This document shows, one piece after another, positions 12,101-27,100 of a stretch of DNA of 64,000 nucleotides; the first letter of the stretch is position 1, and each line of letters opens with the position of its first letter. Source of the stretch: Sipunculus nudus (Eukaryota > Annelida > Sipuncula > Golfingiida > Sipunculidae); assembly GCA_026874595.1 (NCBI GenBank), contig CM049318.1:46666456-46730455 (forward strand), written 5' to 3'. The position numbers and the translations under genes are program-made. The notes beneath the pieces are model-generated. The model was not told the DNA's origin and did not search any database. It was given only the letters and a program-made list of their open reading frames with translations.

Positions 12101-15100
12101 TTGGTTCAATCTCCTCACATTCTTGATGCAAGACTTAGTCATGTTCCTACAGCACCAGTACTTGGGTTCAATCTCCTCACATTCTTGATGCTACACTTGG
12201 TCATGTTCCTACAGCACCAGTACCTGGGTTCACACTCCTCACATTCTTGATGCAAGACTTAGTCATGTTCCTACAGCACCAGTACTTGGGTTCAATCTCC
12301 TCACATTCTTGATGCAAGACTTAGTCATGTTCTTACAGCACCAGTACTTGGGTTCACACTCCTCACATTCTTGATGCAAGACTTAGTCATGTTCCTACAG
12401 CACCAGTACTTGGGTTCAATCTCCTCACATTCTTGATGCTACACTTGGTCATGTTCCTACAGCACCAGTACTTGGGTTCAATCTCCTCACATTCTTGATG
12501 CAAGACTTAGTCATGTTCTTACAGCACCAGTACTTGGGTTCACACTCCTCACATTCTTGATGCAATCCTTAGTCATGTTCCTACAGCACCAGTACTTGGG
12601 TTCAATCTCCTCACATTCTTGATGCAAGACTTAGTCATGTTCCTACAGCACCAGTACTTGGGTTCTCACTCCTCACATTCTTGATGCTAGACTTAGTCAT
12701 GTTCCTACAGCACCAGTACTTGGGTTCACACTCCTCACATTCATGTTGCGAGACTTAGTCATGTTCCTACAGCACCAGTACTTGGGTTCACACTCCTCAC
12801 ATTCATGTTGCGAGACTTAGTCATGTTCCTACAGCACCAGTACTTGGGTTCAATCTCCTCACATTCTTGATGCAAGACTTAGTCATGTTCCTACAGCACC
12901 AGTACTTGGGTTCTCACTCCTCACATTCTTGATGCTAGACTTAGTCATGTTCCTACAGCACCAGTACTTGGGTTCACACTCCTCACATTCATGTTGCGAG
13001 ACTTAGTCATGTTCCTACAGCACCAGTACTTGGGTTCACACTCCTCACATTCATGTTGCGAGACTTAGTCATGTTCCTACAGCACCAGTACTTGGGTTCA
13101 CACTCCTCACATTCTTGATGCAAGACTTAGTCATGTTCCTACAGCACCAGTACTTGGGTTCAATCTCCTCACATTCTTGATGCTACACTTGGTCATGTTC
13201 CTACAGCACCAGTACCTGGGTTCACACTCCTCACATTCTTGATGCAAGACTTAGTCATGTTCCTACAGCACCAGTACTTGGGTTCAATCTCCTCACATTC
13301 TTGATGCAAGACTTAGTCATGTTCTTACAGCACCAGTACTTGGGTTCACACTCCTCACATTCTTGATGCAAGACTTAGTCATGTTCCTACAGCACCAGTA
13401 CTTGGGTTCAATCTCCTCACATTCTTGATGCTACACTTGGTCATGTTCCTACAGCACCAGTACTTGGGTTCAATCTCCTCACATTCTTGATGCAAGACTT
13501 AGTCATGTTCTTACAGCACCAGTACTTGGGTTCACACTCCTCACATTCTTGATGCAATCCTTAGTCATGTTCCTACAGCACCAGTACTTGGGTTCAATCT
13601 CCTCACATTCTTGATGCAAGACTTAGTCATGTTCCTACAGCACCAGTACTTGGGTTCTCACTCCTCACATTCTTGATGCTAGACTTAGTCATGTTCCTAC
13701 AGCACCAGTACTTGGGTTCACACTCCTCACATTCATGTTGCGAGACTTAGTCATGTTCCTACAGCACCAGTACTTGGGTTCACACTCCTCACATTCATGT
13801 TGCGAGACTTAGTCATGTTCCTACAGCACCAGTACTTGGGTTCACACTCCTCACATTCTTGATGCAAGACTTAGTCATGTTCCTACAGCACCAGTACTTG
13901 GGTTCAATCTCCTCACATTCTTGATGCAAGACTTAGTCATGTTCTTACAGCACCAGTACTTGGGTTCACACTCCTCACATTCTTGATGCAAGACTTAGTC
14001 ATGTTCCTACAGCACCAGTACTTGGGTTCAATCTCCTCACATTCTTGATGCAAGACTTAGTCATGTTCCTACAGCACCAGTACTTGGGTTCTCACTCCTC
14101 ACATTCTTGATGCTAGACTTAGTCATGTTCCTACAGCACCAGTACTTGGGTTCACACTCCTCACATTCATGTTGCGAGACTTAGTCATGTTCCTACAGCA
14201 CCAGTACTTGGGTTCACACTCCTCACATTCATGTTGCGAGACTTAGTCATGTTCCTACAGCACCAGTACTTGGGTTCACACTCCTCACATTCTTGATGCT
14301 AGACTTGGTCATGTTCCTACAGCACCAGTACTTGGGCTCACACTCCTCACATTCATGTTGCGAGACTTTGTCATGTTAGTGACATGTTATTTTCTGCAAA
14401 TGATAAAATCTGAGAGAAAGTGAAATACAATGAGGGCAAAGTTACCCTAAAGATTTAACTTTCCTTTAACATTTTGACCTCCTGTCTGTAGTTCTCATCA
14501 AAGGTAGTTTGTCATCCAGGGTATAACTTTGGAACACAAGAGATACCGGTGGGCGTAAACTATAGTCCTATTCAAATGATGCACAAAAAGATTGTCTGTG
14601 TTAACAATACCCCCCATTGAGCTCAGCTGACTCTAAGTCAACTGAGATATAGTGATGGTCCTTTGTCCGTAGGCTGTCTGTCCGTCTGTTAAACATGTTT
14701 TGAAACCGTTTAATCCAAAATTCAGGATACAGTTAGATGTCCCCAGAAACTCCTACCATACTGAAAATTAGGTCAATACAACTTTGTTCCTTTGAGATAT
14801 TAAGGAAAAACCCCGATTTTCTATTGAAAAACCATTACCACACTTCAAGACTGCCTTATATATAAACCACTTATCTGTTTTTGATTATACAAGTTTTCCT
14901 CTATATATTTCCTATTAACATTCCTGAAATTAGGTCAGTATTATGTAATTTCTTGAAGTTATCGCCCCCCAAAAAAATGCACTTGGTAAAAAATAAGGAA
15001 ATATATATACTTACTTAACAGGAGAAATGTTGAAGCTAGAGACTTTTTTCAGGGATATAACGAAAAATTTCATCAAGATTCAATTGCATTCCTAAAATTA

Positions 15101-18100
15101 GATCTGAATTTTATAAATTTAATGAGTTATTAGCATAAATATAAAACAGTACCTTAAATGTTGCCCAACTTTGGCCATGGCAGGTTCTTTTTTCCCTGTA
15201 AGCACTGTATTAATTTTCACTGATTTAATTTTCATATCATGCACACATAAGGATTTCAGCTTCTAAATTCCGAAATATGAAGAGAATTGGCCACAAACTG
15301 TAGCTTTTATTAAAGTTTTTTATGAGACCATGTCACATCTTGGCGGTACTGCAGCCCCTTTTCAAACACCTGTATGTCACCCCTGTTGACCTTTCAGGCA
15401 ATTATACACGTTTGAAGGGAGGCATACTGGGCAGGCAGCCAGCTCTTAGCTGGTTACAACTGGCTCTAGGTGTCAAACCCCCCTTCTTTAGTTGTTATTT
15501 TGGCCAAAAATATAACAATAAACAGTAATTGAATAATTGTTTATTGGTTTAAAATAACAACTTGAAGAAAAATTAATGGAAAAGGAATTTGATTGTTAAT
15601 GAGTAACAGGGCACTTGCAATTACTGATGTTGTGTGGATCTTGTGTGGATGGCCCCAGTTGTATTCCAAATCACACCATGTAGTCAACTTTGGGTATATT
15701 TTTCATTTCAGTTTCAATAAAGTAAAAAAAAAAATAATAATAAAATTGTTCTTTACTATTAGGGTTTATATGAAGCAAATTGATGATAGACAAGGATGTT
15801 TTTTATTATATTAAATTAATCTTAATTTCTAGGTCTTTTCCAAGTGTTTCAGTTTGTTAATATATATTTAATGCAAAAATAAATTAAAAATAAAATATGT
15901 AAAAAAAATAAAATATTACCCAGACAAGTACTCATCAAAGATGTCAATGACATCAATCCTCTTCCCTATATCCCAGGATTTTATCCAAATCTTACATAAC
16001 TTGAACTAAACACCATCTCAAGTCATAATATCATAAACACCATCATATCATATCATGATAAAGCTTATATTACCACACAAAACTAGCATTTGTCTATACC
16101 CTCTTCCAAATAATATAATGTGATCATATATAACAGCTGAGCACCGTGACCCATGGGTCACTTGTTTTATTTCATTTTACAATTTATATTGAAAGTCATG
16201 TTCAGATGATATCAGAATGTATTTCTGTCAGCGTTTACATTACTGCTTCTTATTTTACAGTGCAGCAAGAGAATCCGATTTGGAAAAATTGCTATGAAAT
16301 GTAAAGGTGAGATTTAAGATATTTTATAACAATAGAATTCTATTTTATTCTGAACCATTCTTTTTTTTCAGAAAGATCATGATTTTTATTCATTCTAACG
16401 CAGTTTCTTCTGTATAATATAAATGTAGAATCTATTTATTTCTTTCAGGCAGGAGATTTTACTGCATAGAATTTTTTTAAAATAAGATTTTAATCATATT
16501 GGAAACTTGTCATTAAAAAATCCTCACATGCTCAAACTTTGGCCTTGAATTTCATTTGATAGTTTGTTGCCTTGTGTCAAATATTATAACTTTCATGAAT
16601 CCTGAAGGTAAATTGATAAAATGATTACAGTCCAAATACAGACCAGTTAAGGATGTCTATTGTGATGACTTGCTAGTGAAGGTTTGATTTTATTTTTGTA
16701 GACTGCCGTGCTACAGCTCATCCTGAGTGTAAAGAGCGCGTCCCTCTTCCCTGCATCCCTACAGTATCTACACCTGGGTCCAACAAAGTCACAGGGGTAT
16801 GTAGCTGCTCCAGTCACACAGCGACATTACATCACAGATTATTAATTCTCCTATCACAAGGCCACAATACATTCCAGATTATTAATTTTCCATTGACAAG
16901 GCCTCTTTACATTGTGGATTCTTAATTTATTTAGCTGCTTCATTTTCAAGGCCACATTTCGTCATGTCTTTTTAATTCTGACTCCAGTATAAAGAAAATA
17001 TTTTGAAATATTTGCCCTTATATAAAACATGAATCAGGCTCAGCATCATAAGTTTAATTTTGATTTCAAGTTAGGCATCCAAGGAACTTTCTTTTTAAAA
17101 TATATTTGATAGTAAATGATAATTTCCTAAATGGGCTGTGGATGTCAACATCTCTTATGCATTACAACAACAGCTAGACCAATACTAGCCACATTTTTGT
17201 GAAATATAATCTCCCTCTGCCAAACCCTAATGAATATCTGTAATATATATCCAGTATATTATTCTGTATTTCATGAAACACTTCTCGGTAATAGTGCAAT
17301 ATAACAGACCTGTATTTCTGTCTCTCACCAAAAAGTGTGACCACATTTCAGTAAAAAAAAAATTTGTATAAAAGTTGACGATCCTGGCATCTCATATTTT
17401 TGTAAGTTAATATATAAATTAATTTTGCTTCAAATTGTCAAAAATGGTAGTTAGCTGAAAAAAGCGAAATGAAGTCATATCAAAGACGTTCTGAGCCGAC
17501 ATCATGATTATACAGTACATACTGTATATTCATCATAAATTAAAAAAGAATTAAGTAATTACTAGCTCCGAATTTCCAATTAAAACAATAAAAAATTAGT
17601 AATGACTGAAAGTCATCTGAGATAGCGATCACCCTTTGTCCCTCTTTTGTCTGTTAGTCTGTTAACAGGGCATAAATCATAACCACTGCACCTAGAATCT
17701 TCTAACTTGACAACTAGGGAGGTCCATGAAAAATCTCCTAGGAAACCTGAAATTAAGTCTCTGTTACCCATATCCTCCCAAGCTGTGGGGCTCAGAAGTA
17801 CCCCCCCCCCCCCCCCCAGAATAATTAAAAAATTGATACAAAAGCACAAGTATCTGGACAACTAATGCATTGATCACCATGATTCTGTGCATGCATATAT
17901 TCATCATGGAATGTTTTTATCAGTTTCTGCAGACAGATGGTGCCACCTGGATTTTTTCTAATGTTTATGCATTTTTATATCTATTTTTGAGACCTTGAAA
18001 GATGTGGTAGTCTGTTAACAGGGCACAAATCATAATCACTGGACCTAGAATCTTCTTACTTGACATTCTGGGAGGTCTATGAAAAGTCTCCTGGGAAACC

Positions 18101-21100
18101 TGAAATTAGTTCTCTGTTACCCATATCCCCAGAATAATTAAAAATTTGATACAAAAGCTCCAGTATCTGAACAACTAATGCATTGTTCACCATGATTCTT
18201 TGCATGTATATTGATAATGGAGTGTTGCAATAGTTCCTGCAGACTGGTGGCTCCACCTGGAATTTTTCAAAATCTTTTGCATTGTTTTCTTTATTTTTGA
18301 GACCTTAAAAGATGCGGATGTCCATTAACAGGGCACAGATGGTAACCACTGGACCAAGAAACTACTAACTTGATATCCTGGGAGATCCCATTAAAAGTTT
18401 CCTTGGAAATTCGAAATGAGGTCTCTGCTACCCATATTTTTTTAGCTATGGGGCTATGAGCTAAGTACCCCCTAGAATAATTGAAAATCTGATACCAAAG
18501 CAGGGCACAAATCATAACCATTGGACCTAGAATCTTCTAGCTTAACATCCTGAGAGTTCCTCAAAAGTTAACTTCAGAAACCTGAAATTAGGTGTCACCT
18601 TTATCTTCGTGCTCACAGGCTCGAAAGTACCCCCCAGAATAATTAAAAATTTGATACAATAGCTCCAGTATCTGAACAACTAATGCATTGATCACCATGA
18701 TTCTTTGTTTGTATATTGATCATGGAGTGTTTCATCAGTTCCTGCAGACTGGTGGCACCACCTGGATTTTTTTGGTATTTTTCACCATTTTTTTCTCTAT
18801 TTTTTATAACTTTTAAAGATGCAGACGTCTGTTAACAGGACACAAATCATAATCACTGTACCTAGAATCTTTGTACTGTGAGTTCCTCCAAAGTTCTCCT
18901 CAGAAACCTGAAATTAGGTAACTGTGACCTATATTCTCTGAGTTACAGGCCATGTTTGAACACCCAAGAAATAATGCAAAATACACACAAATTGCAAGAT
19001 TCCTCAGGAATGGCTGAATGGATTGTCATCAAATTTGGTGTGCTTCTGGGTCTTGATGAACTTAAGATAATGTGCATGAACTATGATGCCCCCTACATTA
19101 TCTTAATTAGTTTCCTGTGCATGGACATATTGTCAACATGTCAGTTGGCTGAGCGTCATGACCCATGGGTCACTTGTTTTTGCTGTTGCTGTGACTTTCA
19201 TGTACCAGATTTTGTAAGTAAGCGATATTACCAGAAGTTCAGAATATCTACCTTGTGTAGTATCATGCCTGTGTATTTTGCCATGTATGCTGTTAGTACT
19301 CCTTAAATGTGAGATTAAAAATTAGGAATGTATCATTTCATACTGTGGAAGCTGGACATTTGAACTATAGATTACACCATAGTTATATTACTTAATAAAA
19401 TGGTAGAGGAAAGCTCCGAAACCTGGGTGCACATTTTAATAGTTTGAGGAAATTCATCCTATTGATGATGTAATGGTGTATCAAAGTCCCCATCTTTAAC
19501 TTTTTTAAACCTTCAAATATACTCATTTCATGATGTAGTTCTTTGCTGCTGGCTCGCGTTTCACCAAAACAGTGAATTTGCATTTTATGAAAATTTTGCC
19601 TGTAAATACAGCACATCAACCTGTTTTTAATATTCATGAAAGGTGCTACAGGTTGATATTTAGGGTGGTTCCCAGCCTGCCTTGCACAACCCTGTTTAGT
19701 GCCAAAAGTTAGTGTCAGGATTCACTACATTTGTGTACAATTGCACAGGGATAAATATGGCACATTATGAAAGCATCACTCTGTTTTAGCTAACTGAAAG
19801 TCATCTGAGCTATGGCAATCATTCTTTGTTCGATGTCGGTCTTCCATCGGTTAACAGGGCACAATTCATAATAGCTTGACCTAGACACTTCTAACTGAAA
19901 CCCATGGAGGTCCATAAAAAGTCTCCTTGGAAACCTGAAATAAGGTTACTGTGACCTATATTCCTAGAGCTATGGACCTCCTAAGTACCCCCAGAATAAT
20001 TAAAATTTGATACAAAAGCTCGAGTATCTGAACAGCTAATGCATTGATTACCATGAGTTTTTTCATGCATATTGATCATGGAGTTTTTAATCAATTCCTG
20101 CTGACTGGAGCACCATCTGTATTTTTTTCCAATCTTTACGCATTTTTTCTCTATTTTTGAGACCTTCAAAGATGTGGGCATCTGTTAACAGGGCACAAAT
20201 TGTAACCATTGGACCTAGAATCTTTTAACTTGACATCAAGGGTGGTTCATAAAAAATCCCTTCGAAACCTGAAATTAGGTCTCTTGTGACCCATATCCTC
20301 TCCCCACAACCCATTACAGTTATTACAATTTTACCAGTTTTGTAAATAATTTAATGAAACCTGATTCACTAATATCTTGAATGTTAGATCTAATTGGAGT
20401 GCCTGTGAGAATGCACAGCATAATTTCTCTTCATGCCATTTCTGTACATTTGAACACATACTATTTGAAGATTTGAATGTTTGCTTACGTTATATTTAAT
20501 TGATATTTAACCTAACATCTTTTTCATTCCAGTATTCTCTGTCTGACTTCGTCACCAGTGATCCTCCGATGATCCCAGCACTTGTGGTTAGTGAAGTTTA
20601 CAAGTTACAAGAATAAATAAAATAAGCTGTCCCAGAGTTGCATGAATGACAGGAACATCTTGGTGTCCAAAATAGTAATTTAGATGTGACTAGCTTTTGA
20701 CCAGTCCAGCAAAGATCATTCCAAAAGAATCAGGTGTTGCTTTCATAACCATGAAGGTGGCAGAAAAGCTTATCATAGTAAATGCTTCAGCTGCATTCTG
20801 TGGCGCTCAACAATAACTTTTAAAATAACTGGCGACCAAAATAAAAAAAAACTGTGGTGACAAACAAAGTGTGTTCCATATTATTGATTTGCAGTTTTAT
20901 TGCATGTTACATGATCAATGTGTACAAATGTTTGTCTATTAATGATCTTTCTTTATACTGGGAAATTTATTGAATTATGTTAAAAGGTAAAAATTCACAT
21001 GCCTGACTTGTTTGCTCTGTCACTATACATCTGCACTGACCTGCTTAGGGCCATTGATTAATTTCTTAGGATTATCCATTTGAATATTTGTCTTTCAGGT

Positions 21101-24100
21101 TCATTGTGTGAATGAAGTGGAGGCCAAGGGCTTGTCAGAAGTTGGGCTGTACAGAATATCAGGGTGAGACAGTCTTCCACTTGTTTACCAGAAACCTCAA
21201 CAACAATAGAATGTGAACAAATATAAAGAAGTTATTGATTTGAAGTATATTTAAAGAAATAACAGCTAAGGTAGTTTTCATACGCCCATGTTAGACGGGA
21301 TGAATTATGGATGGGCACTGTTCGTCTGTTATCTTATAGTGTCGCTGTGATAACTTGACCATGGCTTTGATGGATTTTCACAAAATTCACTATAATTGCT
21401 GACCCTTAAATTATTTGGCCTGGGTTAGATTCTTGGCGAAATCCACACATATTTCATGAGGTTGGAGGTCATAAGGCTTTTTTGTAGTTAGCCAAAATAG
21501 CTTACCAGGAATATGATGAATATGACGCATATTTATGTAGGTCACCATACTTTTTTAACCAAAAATCTGATCCATGATTAATTTCATTAAATATTTATTA
21601 TAGATTTTCTGTTCTCTGTAAAATCCATGTATATTTAATGAGTTCAGAGGTCACCAGACGTCTGTGTGGTATTATTGTGACAACAAGGAATTTGATAGGT
21701 TTTGATGACATTGAGAATGAATGTTTAATGAGAATTAGGTTCATTTGTGAATGATTGAATATTTTTATTCTGGAAATGAAGGCCTAAGTCCCATAGATCC
21801 AGCATATAAACATACAAAATATATAATACATAGTCACATGAAACATAATAATAAATGATAAAACCAAATAATAAATAAACAATAACATGTATACAGTTTT
21901 CAACAATACACAGTTATTATTTGCAAAATATTAACAGAAATAACCTTTTTCAATAAATAAATATATTAACATTAATAAGGTAACTTGCAATATATGAATG
22001 CAATACATAAACCAGTAAAGGTTTAATACAAGTATGTAATGCAAAAATCAAATGTTTTCCTTGACATTCTTGTTAAACAGAATTAATACAAAATGTATTT
22101 GAACATACAAAATGAAACTGAAAAAAAAGAAAATTTATCAGAAATAATACTATGTTGCCCATAATAAATATTTCACATAAGGATAATATACTATAAATTT
22201 GCCATGAAAAAAAGCTTTCATACATATATTTGGAAATTTGAAATGATTTAAGTTATATAAAATCCATGTAAAATACATGGATGAACAAAAATTTATTAGT
22301 ATTCACTGGTATAATGTAACATTTTAATGTTATTGTTACAAGATCATCTTAAGAGCATAGATAATGCAAATTTAACAGTATTTGTATTTCATAAAAATGT
22401 TTAAAGTCTATGGTAATTACACAGATTAAAGTTTCATTACTGCTTCATGGCATCATCTAGAAATGACACTCTTTTAACAAATGCAAGACATACAAATGCT
22501 GCAAGCTTGTGTTTTGCGACAGAATTTATGATAGACATTAATGAGATGAAAGGCATATCATTCACTTCAGACAAATATTTTTTTCTTAATGAAATATATA
22601 AAGGACATTTAATGACAAAATGGAACTCATCTTCAAAATAAGATTCTCCATGTTTAAGACAAAATCTACAACATCTCTCTTCCCAGGTTATTTTCTTATG
22701 ACCACCAACTTCTACTTCTAAACTATGTGATGATGTCCTCAATCTTGCTAAACTAATTCTGTATCTCTTATTTGGAACTGCTAATAAATATAATTCATTG
22801 TTTAATAAACTTTGCATATGATTTCAATCTTCCATTACTTTCTATGTAAGGTGTCCATTCTTGCTTTTCATTATCATGTATCCTTTGTTTGAAACCTGAC
22901 AAAAATATATTTATATCTATGTATACCCAAATCCAAAAGAAAAAAATATATTTTAAGCTCAGCTGACTGAAAGTCATCTGAGCTATAGCGATCATTCTTT
23001 GTCTGTCGTCTGTCCAGCCATCGTGTCATCCAGCCGTCCCTTAATAGGGCACAAATCGTAACCTCAGGACCTGGAATCTTCAAACTTGACATCCTGGGAG
23101 GTTCAGGAAAAATATCCTTGGAAACCTGTTACCCATATTCTCCGTGCTATGGAGCTCGTGAGAACACCCAGGTCAAAGGTCAAGGTCACAGTACCCACAT
23201 ATTTAAAAGATTTTGAATGCATTTTAAGTAAAACTTTTCATCCGAGGCTTTCCCTCTTGCAAATATAGTTCACCTGCCAATGGGCGAAGATTCCTGTCAA
23301 TTTTGGGGTCACAAGGTCAAAGGTCAGTGTCACAGGAGCCATCTGTCCTCAAATCTATGGCAACAGGATTTTGGTCAACCCCATCATTTTTAAGTAGTGC
23401 ATCTGTTTTCTTCATATTTGACACAACAATCTCCACCAAGATGTCAGACAAGTTCAAATATTTGTGACCTTTGCCCTGTCATGTGTCAATATATACTTAA
23501 GAAAAAGGGTGCCTGTTTTAGAAGGGGGTGCGCTTTATTTGTCTGGGTATACTACAGCAACTCTGAAGCCAGAAATTTCTAGTTTATACTATAAACGCTT
23601 ACGGTACCTATAATCTTCCATTCTTAGTAACTTAACCCAATAAGAAACACATTTTAACATAAATTCGATTTTCAGAGAAAATCTTCCACACTCACTGAGT
23701 GCTGCAGCATTCGGTGAAGAAGAGTTAATCCCAAGTATGTATTTACAAAATGTTTTGTGAACCTGTTCTATATTTTCTTGTTTTTTGTAACCCCATAGTT
23801 CACTGCCATATGAAAGTATAGGTACAACCATCATATAAAACAGAGAATGATTCTTTTTTTACTAATATATTCATTCTCAAAAATGAATTTCTTATCACTA
23901 AACACTTTCATTTGCTTGACAAACTGTTATGTTTTTCCGTTTCTGCCCAATTTAGACAAGAAGTAAAGACCCCTCCCAAATACCCATTGACTACTTCTAG
24001 CTTTCTTCCTTTATAATACCATTTTTAGCTCAGCTGACTTTCAGTCATGCTGAGCTATAGCGATCACTCTTTGTCTGTCTCTCTGTCGTGCTGTCTGTCT

Positions 24101-27100
24101 GTCCGTTAACCAGGCACAAATCGTAACCGCTGGACCTAGAATCTTCATTCTTGACATTCTGAGAGACCTATGAAAAGTCTCCATGGAAACCAGAAATTAG
24201 GTCTCTGTTACCCATATCCTTTGAGCTATGGGGCCCCAAAGTACCTCCCAGAATAGTAAAAATTTTCATAAAAAAAACTTCAATATCTAATTAACTACAT
24301 CACTGATGGTCATGATTTTTGGCATACATATTGATCATGAGATGTTTCATCAGTTTTTGCAGACTGGTGGCGCCACCTGTATTTTTCGATTTTTTACAAT
24401 TTTTTTTTCTCTATTTTTGAGACCTTTAAGGATGTAGTTATCATTCAACAGGGTTCAAATTGTAACGACTGGACCTAGAATCTTCATGCTTGACACACAG
24501 GGAGACCCATGAAAAGACTCCATGGAAACCTGGAATTAGGTCTCTGGTATCCATATCCTTTGAGCTATGGCACTCCAAAGTACAGCTCAGAAAAATGGAA
24601 AATTTGATACAAAAGCTGAAGTATCTGAACAACTAATGCAGAGACCACCATAATTGTTTGCATGGATATTGATCATGGAGTGTTTCATCAGTTTCTGCAG
24701 CCTGGGTGCACCTCAATTTTTTTCAATTTTTTACGAATTTTTTTCTCTATTTTTGAGACCTTTAAAAATGTGGACATCTGTTAACAGTGCACAAATGGTA
24801 AAGACTGGACCTAGAATCTTCATTCTTGACATTCTGAGAGGCCTATGAAAAGTCTCCATGGAAACCAGAAATTAGGTCTCTGTTACCCATATCCTTCGAG
24901 CTATGGGGCCCCAAAGTACCCCCCCCCCCCCCAATAGTGAAAAATTTCATACAAAAACTTCAATATCTCATTAACTACATCACTGATGGTCATGATTTTT
25001 GGCATACATATTGATCATGAGATGTTTCATCAGTTTCTGCAGACTGAGTGCGCCACCTCTATTTTTATGCCCCAGCCACAAAGTGGCCGGGGCATATAGT
25101 TTTACCCATGTCAGTCATCTGTCATTCCGAAATCAAACAGTTGTACGGACTTCTTTTCGCAATGCCTGCAGATATTGGCCTGATCGAGTTACAGATCGAG
25201 TTCGCATTTTGTCCCGGTTGACCTACTTTTACCGTTTAACGGCTCCTAAACTTAGAAAATTTCATGACAAATAGAAATTGTCATGACAAATACACATTAC
25301 GGATTTTTTTTTTGCAATGCCTGCAGATATTGGCCTGATTTTTGGTGTGTAGGCAGATAATGACCAGTTATAGATGGAGTTAGCGTTTCGTCCCAGTTGA
25401 CCTACTTTTGACTGTTTAACAGCTCCTAAACTTAGAAAATATCATGAAAAATGCCTGCAATGCCTGCAGATATTGGCCTGATTTTTGGTATGTGGGCAGA
25501 TATAGACCAGTTACAGATCGAGTTCGCGTTTTGTCCCGGTTGACCTACTTTTGACCGTTTTATGGCTCCTGAACATAGAAAATTTCATGAAAAATATGAA
25601 CTTTCATGACACATACACATGTACGGACTTTTTTTCGCAATGCCTGCAGATATAGGCCTGATTTTTTATGTGTGGGCAGATAATGACCAGTTACAGATTG
25701 AGTTCACGTTTTGTCCCAGTTGACCTACTTTTGACCATTTGATGGTGCTCTAACATAGAAATTTCATAAAAAAGTGCACATGTATAGACTTTTTTTTGCA
25801 GTGCCTGCAGATACGGGCTTGATTTTTGGTGTGTAGGCAGATAATGACCAGTTACAGATAGAGTTCTTGTTTTGTCCTAGTTGACCTACTTTTGACCATT
25901 TGACTGCTCCTGAACATAGAAAATTTCATGAAAAATAGAAATTTTCATAACAAATGCATATGTACAGACTTTTTCTCCTCAATGCCTGCAGATACCACCC
26001 TGATTTTTATTTGTGGGCAGTTAATGACCAGTTACAGATCGAGTTCGCGTTTGTCCCGGTTGACCTACTTTTGATTGTTTTACAACTCCTAAACATAGCA
26101 AATTTCATGAAAGACAGGAAAATTTTTATGGAAAATGCACATGTACTTTTTTTCACAATGCCTGCAGATACTGGCCTGATTTTGGTGTGTTGCTTGATAA
26201 TGACCCGTTACAGATCCGAGTTTGCATTTTGCCCTTGTTGACCTACTTTTGACCATACAACACCTCCTGAACATAAAAAATTTTTCAAAATTTAACAAAT
26301 GTTTCTAATTTGCCCCAGTTTGGGGCATTCGTGTCGTTCCGACTCATCTAGTTTTTTCAAATTTTTACAATTTTTTTTCTCTATTTTTGAGACCTTTAAA
26401 GATGTGGTTATCTGTCAACAGGGTAAAAAATTGTAACAACTGGACCTAGAATCTTCATTCTTGTCATGCAAGGAGGCCCATGAAAAGTGTGTGTGGAAAC
26501 CTGAAAAACCAATTGTTACAATTCAAGACTGCCTAATATCAAAACCACTGACCTGATATTGTTCATTTTAAAATATTAATTCCTCTATATATTTCCTATG
26601 TACATACCCGAAATTAGTTCAATATTTTTTTTAATTATTCACTTGAAGTAATGGGCCTGAACATAATGCACTTTGTGAAAATTCAAGAAATATATTTACT
26701 CCCTTAACTTGACAATTAGCTGAAGCTAGAGACTTTCTTTCAGGTATATAATTATATATCAATCAAGATTCAATTGTATACCCAAAAATAGATCTGAATT
26801 TTTCTAATTAGCTCAGCTGACTATAAGTCATCTGAGCTATAGTCGTGGTCCATTGTCCGTCGTCCGTCCGTCTGTCCGTCCGTCCGTCTGTCCGTCCGTC
26901 CGTAGATGTGGCACGTTTTGAAACCGTAAGACCTAGGAATCCAAAATTCGGCATAATGTTAGATGTCCCCAAGATCTCCTACCAAGCCGAAAACTGGGTC
27001 TTTGCAACTTCGTTCCTTTGAGAAATTAAGGAAAAACCTCAATTTTTTATTAAAAACCTATTTTCACACTTCAGGACTGGCTAATATAAAAACCACTCAT

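Noticed and set aside
11707-14377. Regular repeats that might suggest a CRISPR array
   Set aside because: Units are contiguous, with no unique spacers, and the genome is eukaryotic with introns.
16148-16159. GACCCATGGGTC palindrome read as a transcription terminator or restriction-type site
   Set aside because: It recurs at the same place at the end of every AGCTCAGC-family copy and is better explained as the 3' hairpin of the mobile element.
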